Position numbers and translations under genes: made by a program | Part shown: positions 16,881 to 24,846 of the stretch, one piece after another | How positions within the stretch are numbered: the first letter of the stretch is position 1 | Layout: every line of letters begins with the position of its first letter | Assembly (NCBI GenBank): GCA_038210135.1 | Contig: JBBQWZ010000011.1 | Coordinates: 62,001 to 126,000, forward strand | Direction of reading: 5' to 3' | DNA length: 64,000 nt | From: JBBQWZ01 sp038210135 | Lineage (GTDB): Bacteria; Acidobacteriota; Terriglobia; Bryobacterales; Bryobacteraceae | The notes under the pieces: generated by a model | What the model saw: only the letters and a program-made list of their open reading frames with translations | The model's database searches: none | What the model was told of the DNA's origin: nothing

Positions 16881-17557
16881 GCGCTGTTGCGGTTGCCGGA
16901 ATTCGCCGCTTGCGTGACGCCGGAGCTTAGGGCCAACTGCGTCAAACCGGCGACATTGTTTACGCCTAACTTCTTCATCATCGTCTTGCGATAGCTGCGT
17001 ATGGTTTGCAAGCCAAGATCGAGCAGGATCGCGATTTCCTTGCTCGTTTTCCCGTCCGCAACCATGCGCAGCACTTGTAACTCGCGCGGCGACAAACCGT
17101 CGAGCGCCGAGTGGGCGGGCTTGGCATCCAGATCGCCTCTTTGGATCCGACTCAGCAACTGCTGAGAAACCTGCGGCGAGAAATATAGACCTCCCCGCGA
17201 TACCATGCGGAGCGCTTCGATCAGGTCATTGTCGGATGCTTTCTTGAGCACAAAACCGCGCGCCCCGCTGCGCGTGGCCGACATCACCGACTGATCGTCG
17301 TCGTACATCGACAGGATCACGATCTTCGATTCGGGATGGCCGCGCAGAATTTCGATGGTCGTCTCGACGCCGTTCAGGCCCGGCAGGCCGATATCCATCA
17401 GGATGAGATCGGGCCGAAGTTTGCGCGCGAGCTGGACGGCATCGGGTCCATTTTCGGCTTCCGCTATGACAGTAAATTCATCCCCACGGCCCAAGATGGC
17501 CTTGATGCCGTCGCGCATGATCTTGTGATCATCAACGAGCAGTACTTGTAGGGGCAT
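16862..17557 (-). CDS. NarL/FixJ-type response regulator
   Basis: The 231-residue regulator has a receiver domain (VDDHKIMRDG at its start, phospho-acceptor Asp55 in LILMDIGLPG, a conserved Lys in GFVLKKAS). A LuxR-type helix-turn-helix follows (LSPRELQVLRMVADGKTSKEIA, about residues 150-200). The recognition helix region reads LGLQTIRSYRKTMMKKLGV. It is the output half of a pair: the kinase gene stop lies 26 bases inside this gene's start. The target operon is unknown. The downstream tail (residues 215-231) is unstructured. Confidence 0.94.
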   Translation of the reverse strand: MPLQVLLVDDHKIMRDGIKAILGRGDEFTVIAEAENGPDAVQLARKLRPDLILMDIGLPGLNGVETTIEILRGHPESKIVILSMYDDDQSVMSATRSGARGFVLKKASDNDLIEALRMVSRGGLYFSPQVSQQLLSRIQRGDLDAKPAHSALDGLSPRELQVLRMVADGKTSKEIAILLDLGLQTIRSYRKTMMKKLGVNNVAGLTQLALSSGVTQAANSGNRNSAYSTST

Positions 17558-18218
17558 AAAGCAACGTCACAATTGTACTCCTGCCCGCAACAGACTCCAC
17601 AAGAAATGTCGCGCCGATCCGCCGCGCCGCGGCTTGCATGCGGAGGATGCCAAGCCCCGCCCGGCTGCCTGCTGAGACAGTAAATCCGCGGCCATTGTCT
17701 CGAATTTCGAGAATGGCGCGCCTTTTCCCGCTAATCGTCACTTTGATGCGCGATGCGCCGGAATGCTCCACGGCATTCTCGAGCGCCAGTGCGGCGACGT
17801 CATAAAATGCGAGCGCCACCGCGCCGTTCAGCCTCTGTTCGGTGCGCCAGGCAAACGCAATGCGGCCCGGAAAGCCAGGCTGCACCTTCTCGATTTTCTG
17901 TTCGAGCGCCATCCGCAGGCCCGCGCGGTCCACCGGCGAATCGCTGAGCTGCTGGCTGAGGGCGCGGACCCGCTCCATGCCGGTCGCCAGGATCGCCTGC
18001 AATTCTAAAGTGCGTTCCGCAACGGCGGGGACGTCATAGCGCAGCGCATCCAACTGGAATCCGAGCGCACCCAGTATCGGCCCGACGTCGTCGTGGAGAA
18101 TCCGCGAGACGCGCCGGCATTCGGCGCCATGCGACTCCATCGCCTCGACCAGCGCGTGGCGGGCGGATTTCTTCGATGCCCGCGTTTTGGACGGGTCCGC
18201 CGGTTTGTGTGCGCCCAA
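17532..18218 (-). CDS. Sensor histidine kinase, NarX/DesK type, soluble
   Basis: The protein has a HisKA_3 dimerisation/phospho-acceptor box (ECRRVSRILHDDVGPILGALG) and an HATPase domain (ALENAVEHSGASRIKV, EIRDNGRGFTV, GLGILRMQAAARRIG). No sensor or membrane segment is present, so it must receive its signal from another protein or act in the cytosol. The start is uncertain: a TTG at 18218 lies 8 bases after the transketolase stop, and an ATG at 18140 would give 202 residues. The longer frame upstream is antisense noise over the transketolase gene. It pairs with the NarL-type regulator next to it. Confidence 0.85.
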   Translation of the reverse strand: MGAHKPADPSKTRASKKSARHALVEAMESHGAECRRVSRILHDDVGPILGALGFQLDALRYDVPAVAERTLELQAILATGMERVRALSQQLSDSPVDRAGLRMALEQKIEKVQPGFPGRIAFAWRTEQRLNGAVALAFYDVAALALENAVEHSGASRIKVTISGKRRAILEIRDNGRGFTVSAGSRAGLGILRMQAAARRIGATFLVESVAGRSTIVTLLYAPTSTAR

Positions 18219-18225
18219 CTTGCGC

Positions 18226-19191
18226 CTACGATTTCCGGGCGATGGCCTTGCGCGCTTCAGCCACGATTTCGCTGGCCACCAGGCCGTATTTTTTGAGCAG
18301 CTCCTCGGGCGTGCCGGATTCGGCGTAGCGGTTGTCGATACCGACGAACTCCATGGCGCACGGCGCGGTCTGCGCGACCACCTGCGCGACGCGCGTCCCG
18401 AGCCCGCAATCGACCAGGTGCTCTTCGGCCACCACGATGGCGCGGGTTTCCTTGGCCGCGCGTTCGATCGCGTCGCGGTCAATCGGCTTAATCGTATGGA
18501 AATCGAGGACGCGGGCGGCGATGCCTTCCGCCTCAAGTAAAATGGCGGCCTTCAAGCACTCGGCGACCATCAGACCGGTACCGATCAGCGTCACGTCGCG
18601 CCCCGAAGACAGCTCCATGGCCTGGCCGATTTTGAAGTCGTCCTTGTCGTCATAGAGGATCGCGGCCTTCGCGCGACCAGCGCGAATGAATACCGGCCCG
18701 ACGTGTTCGGCGGCCGCCTTGCACAGCGCCATCATCGAAACTTCGTCGGCCGGGCAAAGCACCGTGAAGCCGGCGAGCGAAGTCGCGAGACTGATGTCTT
18801 CGATCGACATCTGCGACGGACCGTCCTCGCCGATCGAGATGCCGGAGTGCGTGCCGACCACCTTCAGGTTTTTATTCGGGAACGCCGCGGTAATGCGCAG
18901 CTGCTCGAAACCTTTGTTCAGCACGAATGCCGAGAAGCTCGCCACGAACGGAATCTTCCCGCTCGCCGCCAATCCGCCGCCGATCGCGACCATGTTCGAT
19001 TCGGCGATGCCGCACTGGAAGAAGCGCTCGGGAAATTCCTTCTGGAAGCCGTTGGTGTAGGTGGATTTCGAGAGGTCGGCATCGCACACCACGACGTCCT
19101 TGTTGGTTCTACCCAACTCGACCAAAGCCTTGCCGAATGCCTCGCGCGTCGCCGCGCCCAACTTGTTTTCGAATTTCTTATGCAGTGCCAT
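18226..19191 (-). CDS. Transketolase, C-terminal subunit
   Basis: The 321-residue protein carries the pyrimidine-binding and C-terminal domains of transketolase: REAFGKALVELGRTNKDVVV, the FQCGIAESNMVAIGGGLA motif with its catalytic Glu, THSGISIGEDGPSQMSIEDI, and a C-terminal domain with LIGTGLMVAECLKAA. Together with the gene before it, it forms the two-chain transketolase of the pentose phosphate pathway, transferring two-carbon units with thiamine diphosphate. Its ATG follows the stop of the N-terminal subunit with no gap, so equal production is expected. The downstream two-component kinase follows at 8 bases or more and may share the transcript. Confidence 0.95.
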   Translation of the reverse strand: MALHKKFENKLGAATREAFGKALVELGRTNKDVVVCDADLSKSTYTNGFQKEFPERFFQCGIAESNMVAIGGGLAASGKIPFVASFSAFVLNKGFEQLRITAAFPNKNLKVVGTHSGISIGEDGPSQMSIEDISLATSLAGFTVLCPADEVSMMALCKAAAEHVGPVFIRAGRAKAAILYDDKDDFKIGQAMELSSGRDVTLIGTGLMVAECLKAAILLEAEGIAARVLDFHTIKPIDRDAIERAAKETRAIVVAEEHLVDCGLGTRVAQVVAQTAPCAMEFVGIDNRYAESGTPEELLKKYGLVASEIVAEARKAIARKS

Positions 19192-20016
19192 TTAGACCAA
19201 CTCCGCCAGCGCTTTTTCCATCTCTTCTTTGGTCGGCGCGGACCCGTGGAACTTCGGATTGTTCTCCATGAATGAAACGCCTTTGCCCTTGATCGTGTTC
19301 GCGATCAGAACGGTGGGCTTGCCCTTGGTGGCTTCCGCTTCCGCGAACGCCGCCTCGAGGGCTGCCAGGTCGTGGCCGTCCACTTCGATTACGTGCCAGT
19401 TGAAGGCGCGCCATTTGTCCTCAAGCGGCGACAGGTCCATGATGTCGCTGACGAAGCCGTCGAGCTGGATCTTGTTGCGGTCGACGATGCAGCAAACGTT
19501 GTCCACTTTGTGGAAACCGGCGAACATCGCCGCTTCCCAAATCTGGCCTTCCTGCACCTCGCCGTCGCCGAGGACGACGTAAGCGCGGGTGGTGGTGCCG
19601 TCCAGTTTCGCAGCGAGCGCCATGCCGATGGCGAGCGACAGCCCTTCGCCAAGCGATCCGGTGGAGGCCTCGAGGGCCGGCAAAAAACGGACGTCGGGGT
19701 GGCCCTGATACATCGAGCCAAGCTGGCGCAGCGTATTCAATTGATCGACCGGGCAGTAGCCGCAGTCCGCCATCACGGCGTACAGAACCGGGCAGGCGTG
19801 GCCTTTCGAAAGCAGGAAACGATCGCGTTCCGGCCACTTCGGGTTCGTCGGATCGTGGCGCATGACGCTGTGATAGAGCGTCACCAGGATTTCGACCGCC
19901 GAGAGCGATCCGCCGGGGTGGCCCGACTTTGCGGCCGTAATCATTTCGATAATCTGGCGGCGAGTCCGTAGACAAATCGCCTTTAATTCGTTGCTGTCGG
20001 TAGTTTTGGCAAACAT
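19192..20016 (-). CDS. Transketolase, N-terminal subunit
   Basis: The 274-residue protein holds the thiamine-diphosphate domain: HPGGSLSAVEILVTLY, SKGHACPVLYAVMADCGY, STGSLGEGLSLAIGMA, and GDGEVQEGQIWEAAMFAG ending with the VDRNK segment that completes the GDG...N cofactor motif. ENNPKFHG near the end is also typical. It is the first gene of a unit with the C-terminal subunit and possibly the two-component pair. Split transketolases are common in archaea and several bacterial phyla. The start at 20016 lies at a sensible distance from the divergent Spy-like gene. Confidence 0.95.
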   Translation of the reverse strand: MFAKTTDSNELKAICLRTRRQIIEMITAAKSGHPGGSLSAVEILVTLYHSVMRHDPTNPKWPERDRFLLSKGHACPVLYAVMADCGYCPVDQLNTLRQLGSMYQGHPDVRFLPALEASTGSLGEGLSLAIGMALAAKLDGTTTRAYVVLGDGEVQEGQIWEAAMFAGFHKVDNVCCIVDRNKIQLDGFVSDIMDLSPLEDKWRAFNWHVIEVDGHDLAALEAAFAEAEATKGKPTVLIANTIKGKGVSFMENNPKFHGSAPTKEEMEKALAELV

Positions 20017-20164
20017 CTTATTGAGAATCCATCATTGTGATTGTGTGAGATGGCAAGGTTAGCGAACCGGCCAAACAAAGACGGCGGTTCGACATTCAGG
20101 GTAACATCGGACGTAAACCCTCGAAGGGGCGAATACGTCATTCCCAACCAGAGGTCTCTCACCG

Positions 20165-20680
20165 ATGAAAATGTTGTCTGTTCTCGCACTCGCTTCCGCC
20201 AGCCTCGTTTTGGCCCAGGCGCCCCCGGATGCGCCTCAGCGCGGACGCGCGAATTTTGCCGGCCGGCCGGCGCGCGCAAGCCGTATCGACCATGTCAGCG
20301 AAGTGCTAAATCTTTCCGCCGCCCAGCAGCAGAAGGCGCACGAGCTGTTCCAGGATGAGGCTGTGACCTCACAGGGTTTCGGGCAGAAGATGGCCACGCA
20401 GCATGCCGCCATGCGCGATGCGATCAAGCGCGGAGCGACTGCGGAAGAGATCGACCGCATCGCCCAGGACGGCGCCGCCGTGCAGGCGCAGGCGACGGCT
20501 ACCCATGCGAAGACCATGGCGAAACTGTACTCCACCCTGACGGCCGATCAGCGGAAGACCTTCGACGAACATCCGGAATTGATGGGCGGCGGCGGTTCCG
20601 GACCGCGCGGTCCGCGTCCGGGTCCGGACGGAGCCGCTGGAGCGCGTTTCAAGAAGTCCGCTCCCGTTCAGCAACAGTAA
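20165..20680 (+). CDS. Spy/CpxP-like periplasmic protein
   Basis: The 171-residue protein has a signal peptide (MKMLSVLALASASLVLAQA). Its all-helical core includes VSEVLNLSAAQQQKAHELFQ and KLYSTLTADQRKTFDEH, and LTADQ is the LTxxQ motif of the Spy/CpxP superfamily. Spy is a periplasmic chaperone and other members sense metal or envelope stress. The C-terminal 30 residues are Gly/Pro-rich. A strong terminator follows and then a second, related gene, so this looks like a tandem duplication. Confidence 0.82.
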   Translation: MKMLSVLALASASLVLAQAPPDAPQRGRANFAGRPARASRIDHVSEVLNLSAAQQQKAHELFQDEAVTSQGFGQKMATQHAAMRDAIKRGATAEEIDRIAQDGAAVQAQATATHAKTMAKLYSTLTADQRKTFDEHPELMGGGGSGPRGPRPGPDGAAGARFKKSAPVQQQ

Positions 20681-20697
20681 TCAGGCTTCGGCCTCTC

Positions 20698-20741
20698 AAA
20701 AAAAACGCGCCGCTCCGGGTTCGCCCGGGCGGCGCGTTTTT
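20698..20741. terminator. Bidirectional rho-independent terminator
   Basis: A long GC-rich stem (CGCGCCGC...GCGGCGCG, with an inner CCGGG/CCCGG part and a TTCG loop) is flanked by eight A on the left and five T on the right. It ends the Spy-like gene at 20680. Confidence 0.9.
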
Positions 20742-20862
20742 GTTGGCGGACGACTCGCCCGGCGGATTCCGAATGGTTAATCTCATGGCGGACCCGCGCG
20801 CGGGTAATCCCCTCGAAGCGCTTACCGTCAACTGTAGTGAGGAGGCTGTTAAAAGCCACAAA

Positions 20863-21549
20863 ATGAAAATGAAAACGAAATTTATGCTAGCCCTGGCCCC
20901 GGCCATGCTGGCCGGCGTGTTGCTCGCACAGCCGCCGCCCGCCGCCGGTCAGCGACCGGCTCCGCGTCAAGGTCAGGCGGCACCGCAGGGTCAGAATATG
21001 CAGGGGCAGCGTGGACTGGGTCCGGTGAATCCGGGTCCGCGGACGCACATCCAACGTATGGCCATGATGTTGAAGCTGACGCCGGATCAGCAAGCGAAGG
21101 CGCGGACACTGTTCCGTGCGGAAGAGAGCGCCATGATCCAGGCGCACCGCCAGGCGCGGAACGCGCGGGAAGCGCTGCAGGATTCGGTTCGCACCGGTAC
21201 CTCTGATTCCGAGATCGATCGCCTGGCGCAGGCGGCCGGTTCGGCCCAGGGCGCTGTCGAAGCGATCCATATTAAGACGCAGACCAAGTTCTACGCGATG
21301 CTCACGCAGGATCAGAAGGATCTGTTCGATGAGCGTGGTCGCGGAAGGATGGGCGGCGGCGGACGCGGACGCCGGGGTCCAGGCGCCGACCAGCATATCG
21401 GTCCCGGTTGGCGCGGCGGAATGGGCGGCGAACCCGGCGGACCCGCCGGAATGCGAATGCGCGACGGCCAAGGCGGTCCGGATTGGAACGGCGGACCCGG
21501 TGGTCCTGGCGGTCCGCGGCGCCCGCGCCAAGAGGAAGAAGAGCAGTAA
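20863..21549 (+). CDS. Spy/CpxP-like periplasmic protein, second copy with Gly/Arg-rich tail
   Basis: The start is taken at the ATG at 20863, where a signal peptide begins (MKMKTKFMLALAPAMLAGVLLAQ). The longer upstream frame runs out of the terminator and is not protein-like. The 228-residue product has a helical core with MLKLTPDQQAKARTLFRAEE and FYAMLTQDQKDLFDERGRG, two LTxxQ motifs. It ends in about 65 residues rich in Gly, Arg, Pro and Met. It shares layout with the gene before it. Periplasmic chaperone or metal-linked stress roles are known in the family. The tail may bind metal or nucleic acid, which is speculation. Confidence 0.8.
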   Translation: MKMKTKFMLALAPAMLAGVLLAQPPPAAGQRPAPRQGQAAPQGQNMQGQRGLGPVNPGPRTHIQRMAMMLKLTPDQQAKARTLFRAEESAMIQAHRQARNAREALQDSVRTGTSDSEIDRLAQAAGSAQGAVEAIHIKTQTKFYAMLTQDQKDLFDERGRGRMGGGGRGRRGPGADQHIGPGWRGGMGGEPGGPAGMRMRDGQGGPDWNGGPGGPGGPRRPRQEEEEQ

Positions 21550-21576
21550 CCTTTCGCCAAAATTCGACACGCCAAG

Positions 21577-21605
21577 GCCCCGCCCTTCGGATAGGCGGGG
21601 CTTTT
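21577..21605 (+). terminator. Rho-independent terminator after the second Spy-like gene
   Basis: An 8-bp stem GCCCCGCC / GGCGGGGC with a short loop is followed by four T, 28 bases after the stop at 21549. Confidence 0.85.
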
Positions 21606-21666
21606 GCGTCCCCACTGATCCCGGTTTCCGCCATTTCGCGCATAATGAGGCGAGGACTCATCTCAA

Positions 21667-22167
21667 ATGAAGTATTTACTTGCCTCCGTCTTGATGCTGG
21701 CGGCGACGTTGCCGTGTCTGGCCGACGATGCGTCGAAGGCGCAGAAGATTGAAGAGATGTTGACGCTGACAAAGGCCGACAAGCTGATCGATCAGGTCTT
21801 CGATCAAATCAACAATGCCGTCAAAGCGCAGTTGAACAGCTTGCCCTTATCGCCCGACATGGACCCGCAGCGAAGGCAGATGGCGATGGATGTTCAGAAA
21901 CAACTGATGGATCTTTTGCGCCGCAAGCTGGCTTGGGACAAAATGAAGCCGCTGTACGTGCGGATCTATTCGGAGTCGTTCTCGGAGGAAGAAGTGTCCG
22001 CGATCATCGCGTTCTATACGACGCCGGCCGGGAAATCGATGCTCGAAAAACTTCCACTGGTCATGTCGAAATCGATGGAAATGGTGCAGCCGATGATGAA
22101 AGACATCATGCCCGAAGTCCAGCGAATCATCGAGGCGGCAGCCGAGAAAAACGGCATTAAGCCGTAG
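21667..22167 (+). CDS. DUF2059 domain exported protein
   Basis: The 166-residue protein has a signal peptide (MKYLLASVLMLAATLPCLA). The DUF2059 helical domain follows: KIEEMLTLTKADKLIDQVF at the start, and YSESFSEEEVSAIIAFYTTPAGKSML at about residues 103-128, the most conserved part of this family. DUF2059 proteins are periplasmic and their function is unknown. The gene has its own upstream terminator and is convergent with the MBL hydrolase gene. Confidence 0.92.
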   Translation: MKYLLASVLMLAATLPCLADDASKAQKIEEMLTLTKADKLIDQVFDQINNAVKAQLNSLPLSPDMDPQRRQMAMDVQKQLMDLLRRKLAWDKMKPLYVRIYSESFSEEEVSAIIAFYTTPAGKSMLEKLPLVMSKSMEMVQPMMKDIMPEVQRIIEAAAEKNGIKP

Positions 22168-22175
22168 TCCGCCTC

Positions 22176-22841
22176 TTAGTCGGAACCCAAGAAGTCTACG
22201 AAACGAGCTCCGTCTCTTAAGACGGGCCCGTGGCCGAAGCAAACGATCTTCGGATTCAGCGCCGCGAGCTTCCGCGCGCTGGCGCGATTCTGAGCCGGAT
22301 CGAAAGTGAATCGGCGCACGGACCAGTGCAACCCGGACCTGAACGTGATCATGTTCATGTTCATCGCCACGTCGCCGAGAATCAGAATGCGATCGCGTTC
22401 GCGCCAGTAGGCCAAGTGGCCCGGCGTATGCCCCGGCGCGTCGATTACCGTGAAGCCGCCCGTCTCGTCGCCTTCGCGGAGTTCGCGTTCGACGGGATGT
22501 CCAGCGATTGGAAGCAGCCTCTGCTGCCAGCCCAGCCACCAGTGATCCGGATCTGGTGCGACGCGCCGCATGTCGCCGGTTCTCGCCGAAGGGGCATCCA
22601 TCTCGCCGCAAATAAAATCGAGCTGCAAGGCTTCGCACACCGCGTTGCTCGCGCCCATGTGATCCGGATGGGCGTGCGTCAGGGCATGCGTCCGGACCTT
22701 GTGGCCGCGCAGTTCCCTGCAGATCCGGGTGGCGGAAAACGGTAAGCCGGCGTCGATCAACGTATCTCCGGCGAGGTACATGTTGACGAGGCTTCCCGGA
22801 TGGACGTTGAGCTGGTAGAGGTCCTCGGCGATTTTGCGCAT
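22176..22841 (-). CDS. MBL fold metallo-hydrolase
   Basis: The 221-residue cytosolic protein has the metallo-beta-lactamase fold. The metal motif THAHPDHMGAS follows a DAGLPF strand, and DAPGHTPGHLAYW, GDVAMNMN and FGHGP provide the remaining ligands. Members cleave thioesters, lactones or phosphodiesters; the small size and lack of extra domains suggest a glyoxalase-II or lactonase-like enzyme, with the substrate unknown. It is transcribed alone, ending nine bases from the convergent DUF2059 gene. Confidence 0.9.
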   Translation of the reverse strand: MRKIAEDLYQLNVHPGSLVNMYLAGDTLIDAGLPFSATRICRELRGHKVRTHALTHAHPDHMGASNAVCEALQLDFICGEMDAPSARTGDMRRVAPDPDHWWLGWQQRLLPIAGHPVERELREGDETGGFTVIDAPGHTPGHLAYWRERDRILILGDVAMNMNMITFRSGLHWSVRRFTFDPAQNRASARKLAALNPKIVCFGHGPVLRDGARFVDFLGSD

Positions 22842-22937
22842 GAAGGGACGGCGGGCAGGGCGCTGATCGAATTATATCGGCGTTGGCCGGCCCGTCCGAA
22901 AGACTCGGAATCGACGCGCGTCGTATAATCGCGGATA

Positions 22938-23459
22938 GTGAACCCCGTGAAGTCTATCGTAGCCGTCGCCGCCGTCTGCGCCGCGCTGGTCGGATGTTCG
23001 CCGAACATCCAGAACAAAGAAGCCGTCAAGAAAGGCGTCATCGAATATTTCAAGTCCAACAATTCGAAAATCGGGTTGAACCTGGATCAGATGGCCATCG
23101 ACGTTGTGGACGTAGCCTTCCACGATAAGCAGGCGACCGCGACCGTGGCGTTCCGCGCGAAGAATGCGCCGACCAACGACGCCGCGATGCAGTTGAAGTA
23201 TCAGCTGGAACAAAAGGGCGACAAGTGGGTGGTGAAGGGCAAGACCGGCGCGGACATCCATGCGCCGGCGGCTGAAGGGCAACCTCCGATGCCGGTTCCC
23301 GAAACGGGTATGCCCGCGACGCCTCCGATGCCTCCGGGCGCGAATATGCCGAAGGCGGGTGCGTTGCCTCCGGGTCACCCTCCGGCTGGTGCGGCGACGC
23401 CGAAAGGCGGCAGCCTGCCTCCCGGTCATCCGCCGGTTGACCCGAAGGCCAAGCCGTAA
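22938..23459 (+). CDS. Lipoprotein with proline-rich tail
   Basis: The GTG start gives a lipoprotein signal (VAAVCAALVGC, lipidated Cys20). A small alpha-beta domain of about 90 residues follows (KKGVIEYFKSNNSKIGLNL, MAIDVVDVAFHDKQATATVAF), reminiscent of an NTF2-like fold. From about residue 110 the chain is almost all Pro, Gly, Ala and Met, with repeated PPGHPP units, and is likely an extended spacer in the periplasm. The family is not recognised. Its GTG is about 95 bases from the divergent MBL gene. Confidence 0.72.
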   Translation: MNPVKSIVAVAAVCAALVGCSPNIQNKEAVKKGVIEYFKSNNSKIGLNLDQMAIDVVDVAFHDKQATATVAFRAKNAPTNDAAMQLKYQLEQKGDKWVVKGKTGADIHAPAAEGQPPMPVPETGMPATPPMPPGANMPKAGALPPGHPPAGAATPKGGSLPPGHPPVDPKAKP

Positions 23460-23658
23460 TCACACGAAATCTTAATGCGTCCTTGACGGCCGATTCTGAA
23501 ACGTATGCCGGGTTGGAACGGTCCTTCAGAGGTACCGCGGAGTGAGCGACGTTGAGCGCTAACTCCGGCGGAGATCGGGGGCGTGTGGCCAGGTCCGCGG
23601 TACGCGCAAGATTCTTTACGCTGCTTCATCGACCCGTAGCATTCAATGAAGTAGGCTT

Positions 23659-24846
23659 ATGAAAGTCATGAAAACCGTTGCCGTACTGGGCGGGGGTCCG
23701 GCGGGATCGTTTGCGGCCGAGCGCCTTGCAAAAGCGGGACTCAAAACCATCCTCTTCGACGAGAAGCTGGGATGGGAGAAACCGTGCGGCGGCGGAATCA
23801 CCTACAAAGCCTACAGCCAGTATCCGTATCTGCTCGACAACGACACGCCGAAAAAGGTGGTGACGCATACCTGCCTCGCTTCCGCCACCTCGGGCGGCGT
23901 CACCATGGAGTTGTCGCGTCCTCTACTGATCTATTCCCGCCTCGATCTGAACAAAATGCTGCTCCGGCGGGCTGAATCCGCGGGTGTCGCGCTCGAACAG
24001 ACGCGCGTTTTGAAAATGGATCGGACCGGGCGCGGTTGGCGTCTCGAAACCCGCGGCGGCGCCGTCGAAGCCGATTTCTGCGTGCTCGCAACCGGAGCCC
24101 GCAATCCGCTGCGCGATGTCGGAACCCGCTACACGGCGGCGGACACGATGTTCGCGCTCGGCTATTACGTGCCCTCGAATCAGGAGCACATCGATATCCA
24201 GTTCTTCGCGCGGTTTGAAGGCTACATCTGGGTATTTCCGCGTTGCGGGCATTTGTCGGTGGGCATTTGCGGCAAAGGCGTTCCGGCCGCGGTGCTGCGG
24301 AAGCGGCTCGAGAAATATATGGCCGAAAAAGGCATCGACCACAAGAACGCGCAGTTCTATTCGCACATGCTGCCGTCACTTGAAGCCAAGGCCTGGTCGG
24401 AAAATCGCGTCGGTGGGGATGGTTGGCTCGGCGTCGGCGACGCGGCCGGACTGGTCGATCCGATCACCGGCGAAGGCTTGTATTACGCCATGCGCTCGGG
24501 CGACCTCGCGAGTCAGATCGTGCTGTCGGAATCCGCGAATCCCGCGTCGGCCTATCGCGCCCTGCTCGATTGCGACTTCGCCCGCGATCTCGAATTCGGC
24601 TCGCGCCTGGCGAAAAGCTTCTTCCTCAATCGCTTCCTGTTTTCGACGGTTCCCGCGCGGATGATCGAGTTTATGCGCCGCAGTCCGCGATTCCGCGAAA
24701 TCGTGCAGGATCTGTTCGCGGGCACGCAACCGTACCTGGGTCTCAAGAAACGCCTGATCGAGAATCTCAACGGAACGATCCACGAAATCGCGATGAGTTT
24801 TTTCCTGAAGCACATGCTGCCGAAGGGCCGGATCGCCAAGGCCTAG
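23659..24846 (+). CDS. Geranylgeranyl reductase-like FAD-dependent oxidoreductase
   Basis: The 395-residue protein begins with the FAD dinucleotide motif VLGGGPAGSFAAERLAKAG and continues with EKPCGGGITYKAY, which is diagnostic of the geranylgeranyl reductase group. GDGWLGVGDAAGLVDPITGEG marks the second FAD contact. Relatives reduce isoprenoid double bonds in chlorophyll, archaeal lipids or quinones. Start alternatives are ATG codons at 23659 and 23668. The last base of the TAG stop is supplied by the inserted IS630 element. Before the insertion, hemL would have started 44 bases after the stop, suggesting a common operon. Confidence 0.88.
   Translation: MKVMKTVAVLGGGPAGSFAAERLAKAGLKTILFDEKLGWEKPCGGGITYKAYSQYPYLLDNDTPKKVVTHTCLASATSGGVTMELSRPLLIYSRLDLNKMLLRRAESAGVALEQTRVLKMDRTGRGWRLETRGGAVEADFCVLATGARNPLRDVGTRYTAADTMFALGYYVPSNQEHIDIQFFARFEGYIWVFPRCGHLSVGICGKGVPAAVLRKRLEKYMAEKGIDHKNAQFYSHMLPSLEAKAWSENRVGGDGWLGVGDAAGLVDPITGEGLYYAMRSGDLASQIVLSESANPASAYRALLDCDFARDLEFGSRLAKSFFLNRFLFSTVPARMIEFMRRSPRFREIVQDLFAGTQPYLGLKKRLIENLNGTIHEIAMSFFLKHMLPKGRIAKA

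Noticed and set aside
18219..18536. Upstream part of the frame that contains the histidine kinase
   Set aside because: It lies inside the transketolase C-terminal gene and is Arg/Ser/Pro-rich noise; the kinase starts at 18218 or 18140.
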